Assembly (NCBI GenBank): GCA_049597955.1
Contig: JBMYND010000003.1
Location: forward strand, 124,001 to 188,000
DNA: 64,000 nucleotides
Direction: 5' to 3'
Source: JAYPAN01 sp049597955
GTDB lineage: Bacteria; Pseudomonadota; Alphaproteobacteria; RS24
The position numbers and the translations under genes are program-made. Below, piece after piece: positions 50,456 through 58,898 of this stretch. Every line of letters starts with the position of its first letter. The stretch's first letter is position 1. Under the pieces are notes generated by a model that made no database searches, was not told the origin of the DNA, and worked only from the letters and a program-made list of their open reading frames with translations.

Positions 50456-51856
50456 ATGAAAGACAGTATCGCGCAAAATCAGGCCGAAAACAGCGCCGCC
50501 GGCAATCGCAAGGGCTGCTATATCAAGACTTATGGCTGCCAAATGAATGTCTATGACAGCGAGCGCATGGCCGAGGCGCTGACAGCGGCCGGCTATCGTG
50601 CCGTGGACACGCCGGAACAGGCCGATATGGTGATATTGAACACTTGCCATATCCGTGAAAAGGCGGCGGAGAAAGTCTATTCCGAATTGGGTCGGCTGCG
50701 CCCGTTGAAAAACACCAAGCGCGATATGATTATCGGTGTCGCAGGCTGTGTGGCACAAGCCGAAGGGGCAGAAATTATCGCCCGTGCGCCAGTGGTGGAT
50801 ATGGTGTTTGGCCCGCAAACCTTCCAGCAATTGCCCGATATGCTGACAGAAATTGCCGAAAGCCGCGCCGCCGGTCAAAAGCCGCGTCTGGTGCGCACGG
50901 ATTTTCCGGCGGCAGAGAAATTTGCCGCTTTGCACCAGTCCCCGCGCAAGCCGATTTCACGCGCGCCGACCGCTTTTGTGACGGTGCAGGAAGGCTGCGA
51001 CAAGTTTTGCAGTTTTTGTGTTGTGCCCTATACGCGCGGCGAGGAAGTTTCGCGCGCCATGCCGGAAATCATCGCCGAAGCTGAGGCCTTGGCCGGTGAG
51101 GGCGTGTGCGAAATCACGCTTTTGGGGCAAAATGTCAATGCTTGGCAAGACCGCCAAACGGGGGCGCGGCTGGATGTTTTGCTCAATGCGCTGGGGCAAG
51201 TGCCGGGGCTGGAGCGCCTGCGGTTTACGACCAGCCACCCGCGCGATATGGACGCGGCGCTGATTGCCGCCCATGGCGAAAACCCCAAGCTGATGCCCTA
51301 TTTGCATTTGCCGGTGCAGGCCGGTTCCGACCGGATTTTGAAAGCGATGAACCGCAAGCATACAGCCGCCGATTATATTGCGCTGGTCGCGCGTTTTCGG
51401 GCGGCGCGACCTGATTTGGCGCTGTCTTCCGATTTTATTGTCGGCTTTCCCGGCGAAAGTGATGATGATTTCGACGCGACAATGGCTTTGGTTGAAACCG
51501 TCACTTATGCGCAAGCCTTTTCCTTCAAATATTCACCGCGCCCCGGCACACCGGCGGCGGACGCGGCCGAGCAGATTGACGAAGCGGTCAAGGCGCAAAG
51601 GCTGGCCCGCTTGCAGGCGCTTTTGAACAGCCAGCAACGCGCTTTCAATGAAAGCCAGATTGGTAAAACCCTGCCGGTTTTGTTTGAAAAGCCGTCCAAA
51701 CAGCAAGGGCAAATTATGGGGCGCAGCCCCTATTTGCAACCGGTTCATGTGCCAATGAATGAGGCTTCCATGGCGGCGGCGCGCGGGCGCATATTGCCGG
51801 TGGAAATCACCGCCGCCCATGATAACAGTCTTGGCGGGCGGCTGGCCGAGCAGTGA
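50456..51856 (+). CDS. miaB: tRNA-2-methylthio-N6-dimethylallyladenosine synthase
   Basis: 466 residues. The N-terminal cluster cysteines are Cys28 (TYGCQMNVYDS), Cys64 (NTCHIREKA) and Cys98 (GVAGCVAQAEG). The radical SAM site is Cys181-x3-Cys185-x2-Cys188 in EGCDKFCSFCVVPYTRG. A TRAM domain ends the protein. It methylthiolates i6A37 in tRNAs reading UNN codons. Ten bases separate it from plsC. Confidence 0.97.
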   Translation: MKDSIAQNQAENSAAGNRKGCYIKTYGCQMNVYDSERMAEALTAAGYRAVDTPEQADMVILNTCHIREKAAEKVYSELGRLRPLKNTKRDMIIGVAGCVAQAEGAEIIARAPVVDMVFGPQTFQQLPDMLTEIAESRAAGQKPRLVRTDFPAAEKFAALHQSPRKPISRAPTAFVTVQEGCDKFCSFCVVPYTRGEEVSRAMPEIIAEAEALAGEGVCEITLLGQNVNAWQDRQTGARLDVLLNALGQVPGLERLRFTTSHPRDMDAALIAAHGENPKLMPYLHLPVQAGSDRILKAMNRKHTAADYIALVARFRAARPDLALSSDFIVGFPGESDDDFDATMALVETVTYAQAFSFKYSPRPGTPAADAAEQIDEAVKAQRLARLQALLNSQQRAFNESQIGKTLPVLFEKPSKQQGQIMGRSPYLQPVHVPMNEASMAAARGRILPVEITAAHDNSLGGRLAEQ

Positions 51857-52036
51857 TTGGCGCGGATTTTGGGTTTATGAAATTTGCGTGAAATTGCCAC
51901 GCCATGCCTTGCGTGACTTGCGCGACAGGGCGAAACCGGTGATAGTAATGATGATGAATATGGATAAGAGCTTCACTTCCAAGCCGACCGCATTATCGGA
52001 TAAGCCATTTGCGGCGGCACTTTATACGAGGTCTTT

Positions 52037-53194
52037 TTGGCTAAATCTGGAAATCGGCGCGCGGTAACGCAAGCCGCATCAGCGTCCGGCGCGCTTGTCG
52101 AGCCGTTGATGGTTGAATTTGAAGACAATCGCTTGCTGCCGGAATTATACGGAGAACATGGCCGCAATCTGGTTCGGATAGAGCAGACATTGGATATTTC
52201 CATCGCCAATCGCGGCAATCAGGTTTTCCTGACCGGCCCCGAGGAGGCGTGTCGCCGTGCCGAATTGGTTTTGGGGCAGCTTTACCAGCAGCTTGAGCGC
52301 GGCGGCGAGGTCGGTGCCGGTGATGTTGACGGGCAATTGCGCTTAAGCGCCTCCGGCAGCGCTGAACAGGCCAATATGCGCCCCAGCAAAGCGCGTGCCG
52401 CCGGCCCAATGGTCGCCTTGCGCACCCAAAGGCGAGAAATCTTGCCGCGTTCGACCACCCAAGCGCATTATATCCGTGCGCTGCTCAATAATGAGCTGAC
52501 CGTCGGCACCGGCCCGGCCGGCACCGGCAAAACCTATCTCGCCGTGGCCGCCGCCGCCGTTGCGCTGGTCGAGGGCAAGGTTGACCGTATTATCTTGTCG
52601 CGCCCTGCCGTTGAAGCCGGCGAAAGCCTTGGCTTTTTGCCCGGCGATATGCGCGACAAGGTAGACCCTTATCTGCGCCCGCTTTATGACGCGCTTTATG
52701 ACATGCTGCCCGGCCCGCAAGTGACCCGCTCGATTGAAAGCGGTGAAATCGAAATCGCGCCTTTGGCCTTTATGCGCGGGCGCACATTGAGCAATGCTTT
52801 TGTGATACTTGACGAAGCGCAAAATGCGACGCCCATGCAGATGAAAATGTTTTTGACCCGTATGGGTGAAAATTCACGCATGGTGATTACCGGCGACCCG
52901 TCGCAAATCGACCTGCCTTTCGGGGCGAAATCGGGTTTGCGCGACGCGCTGGAGATTTTGCCGAAAATCAAAGGCGTCGATATTGTCCGCTTTGGCGAAG
53001 AAGATGTGGTGCGCCATGACCTTGTGACGCGAATTGTGAAAGCCTATAATCACCGCGATGCCAAGCTGACCGAAAAGCGTGCCGCTGCGAAAAAACAGAC
53101 GGCGGTCAAATCTTTGCCGGATAATCATGATGCCACTGATGAAACAAAAAGTGATGAAACAAAAAGTGATGAAACAAGAAAAGACGATGGATGA
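52037..53194 (+). CDS. phoH: PhoH-family ATPase
   Basis: 385 residues from a TTG at 52037 with GAGG five bases upstream; no in-frame ATG precedes the conserved DNRLLPELYGEHGRNL. A KH-like N-terminal part is followed by Walker A GPAGTGKT at 159-166, ILSRPAVEAGE, LGFLPGD and Walker B NAFVILDEAQNATP. Its cellular role is unsettled; PhoH, YbeY and CorC genes are often linked, which suggests RNA or ribosome work. The C-terminal tail holds a 15-bp repeat and overlaps ybeY. Confidence 0.93.
   Translation: MAKSGNRRAVTQAASASGALVEPLMVEFEDNRLLPELYGEHGRNLVRIEQTLDISIANRGNQVFLTGPEEACRRAELVLGQLYQQLERGGEVGAGDVDGQLRLSASGSAEQANMRPSKARAAGPMVALRTQRREILPRSTTQAHYIRALLNNELTVGTGPAGTGKTYLAVAAAAVALVEGKVDRIILSRPAVEAGESLGFLPGDMRDKVDPYLRPLYDALYDMLPGPQVTRSIESGEIEIAPLAFMRGRTLSNAFVILDEAQNATPMQMKMFLTRMGENSRMVITGDPSQIDLPFGAKSGLRDALEILPKIKGVDIVRFGEEDVVRHDLVTRIVKAYNHRDAKLTEKRAAAKKQTAVKSLPDNHDATDETKSDETKSDETRKDDG
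53138..53177. repeat. 15-bp tandem repeat (about 2.7 copies) at the phoH-ybeY junction
   Basis: GATGAAACAAAAAGT (53138-53152) is repeated exactly at 53153-53167 and partly at 53168-53177. In phoH it encodes Asp-Glu-Thr-Lys-Ser copies; in the overlapping frame, were ybeY to start earlier, it would encode Met-Lys-Gln-Lys-Val copies, each with an ATG. Confidence 0.9.
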
Positions 53195-53711
53195 AATGAC
53201 CGACGCCTTGCCCGAAGCGGCCGATGAGCCTGATCCGGCGGGGGAGATTGATATATTTGTGCGCGCCGAGGCTTGGCAGCCCCTGGTTCCGGCCTTGCGC
53301 CATCATGCCGAATATCTCTGGCAGGCGCTCCAACTGCCAAGCGGTGATATGGGCTTGGTGCTGACCGATGATGCCGATATGGCTGCGCTTAACGAGACTT
53401 ATCGCAATAAGGCGCAAGCGACCAATGTGCTGTCTTTTCCGGCACAAGATTTAACCCCGGGCGTGATGCCCGCCCAATCTGTCAGCCTTGGCGATGTGGT
53501 GATGGCGTTTGAAACCGTGACGCGCGAAGCGCAGGCGGCGGCGATTAGTGCCGATGCCCATGCGCTGCATTTGCTGACCCATGGCCTGCTGCATTTGCTC
53601 GGCCACACGCATGAGGGTGACGCCGATGCCGCTGCGATGGAGGCGCTTGAGATTGATTTATTGGCTGCCGTCGGCATTGCCAATCCCTATTTGCGCGAGG
53701 CGGCACAATGA
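53187..53711 (+). CDS. ybeY: Endoribonuclease YbeY (rRNA maturation factor)
   Basis: 174 residues from the ATG at 53187. The zinc-binding site is H-x3-H-x5-H in THGLLHLLGHTH (His132, His136, His142), and NKAQATNVLSFPAQ and VSLGDVVMAFE precede it, all YbeY hallmarks. It is a metal-dependent single-strand endoribonuclease for 16S rRNA 3' maturation and ribosome quality control. The frame is open to 53079 and includes several ATGs created by the 15-bp repeat, so the start is uncertain. It overlaps phoH by 8 bases and corC by 4. Confidence 0.93.
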   Translation: MDEMTDALPEAADEPDPAGEIDIFVRAEAWQPLVPALRHHAEYLWQALQLPSGDMGLVLTDDADMAALNETYRNKAQATNVLSFPAQDLTPGVMPAQSVSLGDVVMAFETVTREAQAAAISADAHALHLLTHGLLHLLGHTHEGDADAAAMEALEIDLLAAVGIANPYLREAAQ

Positions 53712-54604
53712 GCGCGCCGCAAAATAATAGCGCGCAATTGCCGCTTTATCTGAGGCTTTGGCGTCATTTATTCGGCAATGGCGAGACAGGCTTGCGCGAA
53801 AGTATTGAGGGCGTCCTGGATGAAAGCGAGGGCAATGATGCAGTGTTTTCTTCCGAAGAACGCCACATGCTGCGCAATTTGCTCGGCTTCAGAGATGTGC
53901 GGGTCGATGATGTGATGGTGCCGCGCGCCGATATTCAGGCGGTCGATGAAAATACCAATCACCGCGAATTGCTGCCGCTATTTGCCGATTGCGGCCATTC
54001 GCGCATGCCGGTTTTCCGCGAGACACTCGACCAGCCGGTCGGCATGGTGCATGTCAAAGATGTGTTAACCGGCTTGCAGGCCGATATGACTGCGCCGGAA
54101 GCGGAAAATCCGGCGATTATGATTGCCGAATTATTGCGCCCGCTTTTATTTGTGCCGCCCTCCATGCCTGCCCTTGACCTATTGTTGAAAATGCAGGCGA
54201 CACGCCAGCATATGGCGCTGGTGATAGATGAATATGGCGGCACGGATGGGCTGGTCACGATTGAAGATTTGGTCGAGGAAATTGTCGGCGAAATTGAAGA
54301 TGAGCATGATGAAGATGATGCTGAGCAATTGCGCCGCCTTGGCGACGGGCTGTGGCGGGCGCAGGCGCGGCTGCCGCTTGACGAATTGGAAGCCGCGCTG
54401 GGTCTGCCATTTTCCGATGATGAAAGTTTCGCCGAAGTGGATACGCTGGGCGGCTTGGTTTTCGCCATTGCCGGGCGCGTGCCGGAGCGCGGCGAAATGA
54501 TTGGCTATGATGCCAAAAATGGCCATGAGATAGAGTTTATCATTCGCGACAGCGACCCGCGCCGCATTAAAACACTCGATATTAAAATGCCGATTGGCGG
54601 ATGA
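53708..54604 (+). CDS. corC: CorC/HlyC-type CBS-domain protein
   Basis: 298 residues, without the N-terminal membrane domain of the larger relatives. LRNLLGFRDVRVDDVMVPRADI begins a pair of CBS domains (about 60-190) with HSRMPVFRETLDQPVGMVHVKD and LVIDEYGGTDGLVTIEDLVEEIVGEI, followed by the CorC_HlyC domain (about 200-290). Proteins of this kind are linked to magnesium and cobalt efflux, though the exact role is debated. It is coupled to ybeY (ATGA) and lnt (ATGA). Confidence 0.92.
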   Translation: MSAPQNNSAQLPLYLRLWRHLFGNGETGLRESIEGVLDESEGNDAVFSSEERHMLRNLLGFRDVRVDDVMVPRADIQAVDENTNHRELLPLFADCGHSRMPVFRETLDQPVGMVHVKDVLTGLQADMTAPEAENPAIMIAELLRPLLFVPPSMPALDLLLKMQATRQHMALVIDEYGGTDGLVTIEDLVEEIVGEIEDEHDEDDAEQLRRLGDGLWRAQARLPLDELEAALGLPFSDDESFAEVDTLGGLVFAIAGRVPERGEMIGYDAKNGHEIEFIIRDSDPRRIKTLDIKMPIGG

Positions 54605-56271
54605 CGCGATTGGCCGTGTCTTTCACCAACAGGCTGCGTCATGGTTTCGGGTCGGCGATGGTTTTGATTGACCATTATCCCAAAATAACCGCTTTGTTGG
54701 CCGGACTGGTTTTGCCCTTGGCCTTTGCGCCGCTTGGCTGGCTGCCGGTATTTTATCTCGCCCATGCCATTATGTTTCGCTTGGCCTGGCAAAACCGTCG
54801 CCAATGGCGGCGGCTGGCGCTGCTGGGCTGGTTGTTTGGCTTTGGTCAGTTTTTCACCGGCCTTTATTGGATAGGCCATGCATTTTTGGTCGAGGCGGCG
54901 CAATTTCTCTGGGCGTTGCCCTTTGCCGTCACGCTTTTGCCTGCCGGTTTGGCGTTGTTTGTGCTGCTGGCATTTGCCGCTTGGGGTTGGCTGTATGGCC
55001 GTATGGTTGAGGTGTCCGAAAATGGCGCGCCCATTGCCGCGCTTGTTTTGCTGGCCCTGTGTCTGGTTGCAGCCGACTGGTTGCGCAGCTCGATTTTGAC
55101 CGGTTTTCCCTGGAATCTGTCGGCAATGGCGCTGGCCGTGCATTTGCCCATGGCGCAAATATTGGCGCTGATTGGCCTGCATGGCACGGGGCTGCTTGCT
55201 TTGCTCAGTGCCGCGCTGGCCGCCGCCCCGCTTATTGCCGACAGGCCGGGCATAGTGTCAGGCACAGTATCAGGCACAGTATCAGGCACGGCATGGCGCA
55301 TGGCCGGTTTGGGGCTGGCTCTCCCCTTTGCCGCATGGGGCTATGGTTGGGCTGTGCTGTCGCAAGCGGGGCCTGACCCGACAAACAATCCGAAAATATT
55401 GGTCGTGCAACCCAATATCGACCAGATTGAAAAATGGCTGCCGGAAAAGCGGCTGGCCAATATCCAAAAAGTCTTCGCCGTTACCCGCGCCGGTCTGCAA
55501 GCTGCGCCCGACACGGATATTATTGTCTGGCCGGAAACCGCTTTGCCGGCGCTGATAGATGAGGGCGCGGGCTTTGGCGAGCGTTTGCGGGCCTCTTTTC
55601 CGCCCGATATTTATCTGCTGACCGGTGCCATTCGCCGCCGCCTGCCAGAGCTGCAAAGCCAAGCATTTGAGCGTTATAACAGCGCCATGTTGTTCAACAC
55701 GCAAGGGCAGTTTTTCGGGCGGGTGGACAAGCATCATCTTGTGCCTTTTGGCGAATATCTGCCAATGCGCCCCTTGCTGGCAGCGATTGGCTTGCGCCAG
55801 CTCACCCAACAGCGCGGTGGTTACAGCAATGGCCCGGCGCATGGTCGCCTGCAAGCCGATGGCGTGCCGCAAGTCGCGCCGCTTATCTGCTATGAGGCGA
55901 TTTTCCCCTATTTGTCGGCCGGTGCGCCGCGCCCGCTTTGGCTGGCCAATCTGACTAATGATGCTTGGTTCGGTCACTCTTGGGGGCCGCACCAGCATTT
56001 GGCGCAAGCCCGTTTGCGCGCCATTGAACAGGGTCTGCCCTTGGTGCGCAGCGCCAATACCGGCATTTCGGCGATTTTTGATGCGCGCGGCAGGCTGGTT
56101 GATGGCGTGGCTTTGGGTGAGGCGGGTATTTTATCGGCGCGTCTGCCTGCGGCATTGCCCCCCACGCTTTATGCAAGGCTGGGCGACGGGCTGTTCTGGC
56201 TGCTGTTTTTCGCCCTGCTGGCCGGGGCATTTGTGGTCAGCCGTCAGCCGCCCGCGTCGCCAAAAAACTGA
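54601..56271 (+). CDS. lnt: Apolipoprotein N-acyltransferase
   Basis: 556 residues. Six or more hydrophobic helices (first about 220 residues) precede the nitrilase-like domain, in which the catalytic triad is Glu312 (VWPETALP), Lys377 (GRVDKHHLVPFGEYLP) and Cys430 (APLICYEAIFP). A C-terminal helix follows. It adds the third acyl chain to lipoproteins in the inner membrane. The region about 219-230 has a Val-Ser-Gly-Thr repeat from a 12-bp x 3 tandem array and is probably a periplasmic or cytoplasmic loop. Overlaps corC by 4 bases. Confidence 0.96.
   Translation: MTRLAVSFTNRLRHGFGSAMVLIDHYPKITALLAGLVLPLAFAPLGWLPVFYLAHAIMFRLAWQNRRQWRRLALLGWLFGFGQFFTGLYWIGHAFLVEAAQFLWALPFAVTLLPAGLALFVLLAFAAWGWLYGRMVEVSENGAPIAALVLLALCLVAADWLRSSILTGFPWNLSAMALAVHLPMAQILALIGLHGTGLLALLSAALAAAPLIADRPGIVSGTVSGTVSGTAWRMAGLGLALPFAAWGYGWAVLSQAGPDPTNNPKILVVQPNIDQIEKWLPEKRLANIQKVFAVTRAGLQAAPDTDIIVWPETALPALIDEGAGFGERLRASFPPDIYLLTGAIRRRLPELQSQAFERYNSAMLFNTQGQFFGRVDKHHLVPFGEYLPMRPLLAAIGLRQLTQQRGGYSNGPAHGRLQADGVPQVAPLICYEAIFPYLSAGAPRPLWLANLTNDAWFGHSWGPHQHLAQARLRAIEQGLPLVRSANTGISAIFDARGRLVDGVALGEAGILSARLPAALPPTLYARLGDGLFWLLFFALLAGAFVVSRQPPASPKN
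55256..55291. repeat. 12-bp x 3 tandem repeat inside lnt
   Basis: GTGTCAGGCACA (55256-55267), GTATCAGGCACA (55268-55279) and GTATCAGGCACG (55280-55291) encode Val-Ser-Gly-Thr twice and Val-Ser-Gly-Thr again, in a non-conserved loop. Copy-number change keeps frame. Confidence 0.9.
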
Positions 56272-56330
56272 TTGCACCCCCCATGCGCGTGGCCTAATCT
56301 TGGCAAGCCGAAAGAACAAGAAGAACGGGG

Positions 56331-56762
56331 ATGTTTATGCCACGTCAGCGGAAACGCGTGCTTAACGCTTATATTGGCGCCCGCTTCAGATTGCGGCGGT
56401 TGATGCTTGGCATGAGCCAAGATGTTTTGGGTGGCAAATTGGGTCTGACATTTCAGCAAATCCAGAAATATGAAAATGGCACAAACAGCATTTCAGCCGG
56501 TCGGCTGTTTGACTTGGCGCAAGCATTGGATGTGCCGGTGCAGTATTTTTTCGACGGCGTGGACAGCCCCGAAGATGAAAATGACAATCACGGTTTGAGC
56601 GAAGACCGCAAAGAAATGGATGCCTATTTTGATTTTGTCAGCAGCGCCCCCGGCTATGAATTGAACAGCGCATTTTTGAAAATATCGGATGAAGAAGCGC
56701 GCCGCCATATTGTCGGGGTGATAAATGATTTGGCACGCCTCAAAAAGGATATAGAGACATAA
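56331..56762 (+). CDS. XRE-family helix-turn-helix transcriptional regulator
   Basis: 143 residues (or 141 from an ATG at 56337). The HTH lies at about 18-70: RLRRLMLGMSQDVLGGKLGLTFQQIQKYENG and ISAGRLFDLAQALDVPVQYFF. A C-terminal acidic part follows. Such a regulator stands just before metK in many alphaproteobacteria. It could control metK or its own expression; no target site was identified. Confidence 0.9.
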   Translation: MFMPRQRKRVLNAYIGARFRLRRLMLGMSQDVLGGKLGLTFQQIQKYENGTNSISAGRLFDLAQALDVPVQYFFDGVDSPEDENDNHGLSEDRKEMDAYFDFVSSAPGYELNSAFLKISDEEARRHIVGVINDLARLKKDIET

Positions 56763-56782
56763 AGAAATCTCTATATGACCCC

Positions 56783-56812
56783 TTGACCTGATGGCCTGCC
56801 TTGCGACATAAG
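56783..56812 (+). promoter_or_regulatory. Candidate promoter of metK
   Basis: TTGACC (56783-56788) and CATAAG (56807-56812) are 18 bases apart. Transcription would start near 56819, leaving a leader of about 35 bases. The 12-base element TTGACCTGATGG at 56783 recurs as TTGACCCGATGA at 56823-56834, and CTGCCTT (56796-56802) is complementary to AAGGCAG (56843-56849), which covers the metK ribosome-binding site; the latter matters only if transcription starts further upstream. Confidence 0.4.
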
Positions 56813-56853
56813 ACGGGTAGCGTTGACCCGATGATTTGCAGAAAGGCAGTTTT

Positions 56854-58023
56854 ATGACCCGTCAATCTTATGTTTTTACCAGTGAGTCGGTATCCGAGGG
56901 GCATCCTGACAAAGTATGCGACCGCATTTCCGACAGTGTTCTTGATGCCTTTCTGGCGCGCCAGAGCGATGCGCGCGTGGCGGTTGAAACCCTGACCAGC
57001 ACCAATCTGATTGTCATGGCCGGTGAGGTGCGCCCCGCCGATTTGGTCACGCCGGATGAAATGGAAGAGCTGGCCCGCGCCGCTGTTCGCGATATTGGCT
57101 ATGAGCAGGATGGCTTTCACTGGCAACATGCCGAAGTGCAGGTGCGTGTGCATGGCCAATCGGCGCATATTGCTCAAGGCGTTGATGCTGATGGCGGCAA
57201 TAAGGATGAAGGGGCGGGCGACCAAGGCATTATGTTTGGCTATGCTTGCCGCGAAACTGACCAGCTTATGCCGGCGCCGATTGCCTATTCGCATCAGATT
57301 TTGGCCGATATGGCGGCAGCGCGCAAATCCGGTGCGGTGCAGGGTTTTGGGCCGGACAGTAAAAGCCAGGTCACGCTGGCCTATGAAAATGGCAAGCCGG
57401 TGCGCGCCACTTCAGTGGTCGTTTCAACCCAGCATGATGAGGCGCTGTCGCAATCGGATGTGCGCGAATTGGTGCGCCCTTTTGTGGAAAATGTGCTGCC
57501 GGCGGGCTGGATGTGTCCGGAAGAAGCATTTTATGTCAATCCGACCGGCAAATTTGTCATTGGCGGGCCGGATGGCGATGCCGGGCTGACCGGTCGCAAA
57601 ATCATTGTTGATACTTATGGTGGGGCTGCACCGCATGGTGGCGGGGCGTTTTCCGGCAAAGACCCGACCAAGGTTGACCGCTCGGCGGCTTATGCATCGC
57701 GCTATTTAGCGAAAAATGTGGTTGCTGCCGGTCTGGCCGAGCGTTGCACCATTCAGCTTTCCTATGCGATTGGTGTCTCGCAGCCTTTGTCCATTTATGT
57801 CGATATGCATGATACCGGCACGGTTGATGCGGCGGCATTGGAGCACGCGCTGGCGGAAGTGATGGATTTGTCGCCGCGCGGCATTCGTGAGCATCTTGGC
57901 CTGAACAAGCCGATTTATGCGCGCACCGCCGCTTACGGCCATTTTGGTCGCGCGCCCGAAGCCGATGGCGGCTTTTCATGGGAACGCACGGATTTGGCTG
58001 AGGCCATTAAGGCGGCGCTGTAA
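56854..58023 (+). CDS. metK: S-adenosylmethionine synthetase
   Basis: 389 residues beginning MTRQSYVFTSESVSEGHPDK. Signatures include GHPDKVCDRISD (catalytic His), GAGDQGIMFGYA and GGGAFSGKDPTKVDRSAAY. It makes SAM from methionine and ATP, the donor for the methyltransferases and radical SAM enzymes in this window (RsmI, TrmB, MiaB, HemW). A TTG start at 56836 is possible in frame, but AAAGG before the ATG and homology support 56854. It follows the XRE gene by 91 bases. Confidence 0.97.
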   Translation: MTRQSYVFTSESVSEGHPDKVCDRISDSVLDAFLARQSDARVAVETLTSTNLIVMAGEVRPADLVTPDEMEELARAAVRDIGYEQDGFHWQHAEVQVRVHGQSAHIAQGVDADGGNKDEGAGDQGIMFGYACRETDQLMPAPIAYSHQILADMAAARKSGAVQGFGPDSKSQVTLAYENGKPVRATSVVVSTQHDEALSQSDVRELVRPFVENVLPAGWMCPEEAFYVNPTGKFVIGGPDGDAGLTGRKIIVDTYGGAAPHGGGAFSGKDPTKVDRSAAYASRYLAKNVVAAGLAERCTIQLSYAIGVSQPLSIYVDMHDTGTVDAAALEHALAEVMDLSPRGIREHLGLNKPIYARTAAYGHFGRAPEADGGFSWERTDLAEAIKAAL

Positions 58024-58032
58024 GGCGGGCTG

Positions 58033-58740
58033 ATGGCAGATGTCCGCAATCGCCGGTTAATATACGGGCGTCGGCAGGGTCATAAACTGCATCCGCGTCA
58101 GGCTAGGCTGGTGCGCGATATGCTGCCCGCTTTGCGCCCCGATATGGCGGCACAATCTATGGCAGGCTGGTTTGGCGGCACGCATTTTGATGCTTATGCG
58201 CTCGAAATCGGCTTTGGCGGCGGCGAACATTTGGCGGCGCGAGCGCAAGAAAACCGCAAAACCGGCTTTATCGGTTGCGAGCCATTTATCAATGGCGTGG
58301 CCAAATTGCTAATCGCCATTGAAGCGGCAGGATTGGATAATGTGCGCGTGCATGGCGATGATGCGCGCGATATTCTCGCCGCCCTGCCCGATGCGGTGCT
58401 GTCTTCTGTCTATCTGCTCTATCCCGACCCATGGCCGAAATTGCGCCATCACAAGCGCCGATTTGTGAATGATGAAAATCTGCGCGCCCTGTTTCGGGTG
58501 ATGCAGCCCGGCGCGATATTGCATATTGCCAGCGATATTCCCGACTATGTGAGCTGGTCGTTAATGCATCTGCGTCGCCATGGCGGTTTTGATTGGCAGG
58601 CTGAGGGCGTTGCGGATTGGGCCGCGCCCTTTCGCGGCTGGCCCGGCACACGCTATGAAGCCAAGGCGCTGGCGGCCGGGCGGGTGCCGGCCTATTTGCG
58701 CTTTACCCGCCGCGCGCAAGCGCAACCCGGCACATTGTAA
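58033..58740 (+). CDS. trmB: tRNA (guanine-N7-)-methyltransferase
   Basis: 235 residues. The SAM-binding loop is ALEIGFGGGEHLAARA (about 56-71) and the catalytic signature is LLYPDPWPKLRHHKRRFV. It makes m7G46 in tRNA. Ten bases after metK and probably on the same transcript. Its message probably ends at the terminator at 58803-58833. Confidence 0.96.
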   Translation: MADVRNRRLIYGRRQGHKLHPRQARLVRDMLPALRPDMAAQSMAGWFGGTHFDAYALEIGFGGGEHLAARAQENRKTGFIGCEPFINGVAKLLIAIEAAGLDNVRVHGDDARDILAALPDAVLSSVYLLYPDPWPKLRHHKRRFVNDENLRALFRVMQPGAILHIASDIPDYVSWSLMHLRRHGGFDWQAEGVADWAAPFRGWPGTRYEAKALAAGRVPAYLRFTRRAQAQPGTL

Positions 58741-58747
58741 TCTTTAC

Positions 58748-58775
58748 TTGTGCATTATCGGAAAATAGCTATATT
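58748..58775 (+). promoter_or_regulatory. Candidate promoter of the rimP-nusA-infB operon
   Basis: TTGTGC (58748-58753) and TATATT (58770-58775) are 16 bases apart. Transcription from here would start near 58782, upstream of the intrinsic terminator at 58803-58833, giving a leader of about 115 bases before rimP. Confidence 0.5.
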
Positions 58776-58802
58776 GCAGGCAAATCAATCTGCTTTTTGA
58801 AA

Positions 58803-58833
58803 GTGGGATGCTGGAAACGGCCCCGCTTTTTTT
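58803..58833 (+). terminator. Intrinsic terminator between trmB and rimP, possible attenuator
   Basis: GTGGG (58803-58807) pairs with CCCGC (58822-58826); an AT bulge and an inner stem GCTG/CGGC closed by a GAAA loop lie between. Seven Ts follow directly (58827-58833). The downstream copy AGTGGGA (58834-58840) can pair with the same CCCGC (loop 58827-58834), which would break the terminator. A promoter candidate upstream suggests attenuation of rimP-nusA-infB. Confidence 0.75.
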
Positions 58834-58898
58834 AGTGGGAAATTGCAGGCTCACAAAGCAGACAGGCACAGCTTCCGGTTGCAGGAGAACGGACGCAA

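Noticed and set aside
51957..52067. Start of phoH at the ATG at 51957
   Set aside because: That ATG is in a different frame from the conserved PhoH sequence, and the frame ends soon after; the TTG at 52037 with GAGG upstream fits.
56763..56853. SAM-II or SAM/SAH riboswitch ahead of metK
   Set aside because: The leader does not match the consensus sequences I know; kept only as an unexplained structured leader.
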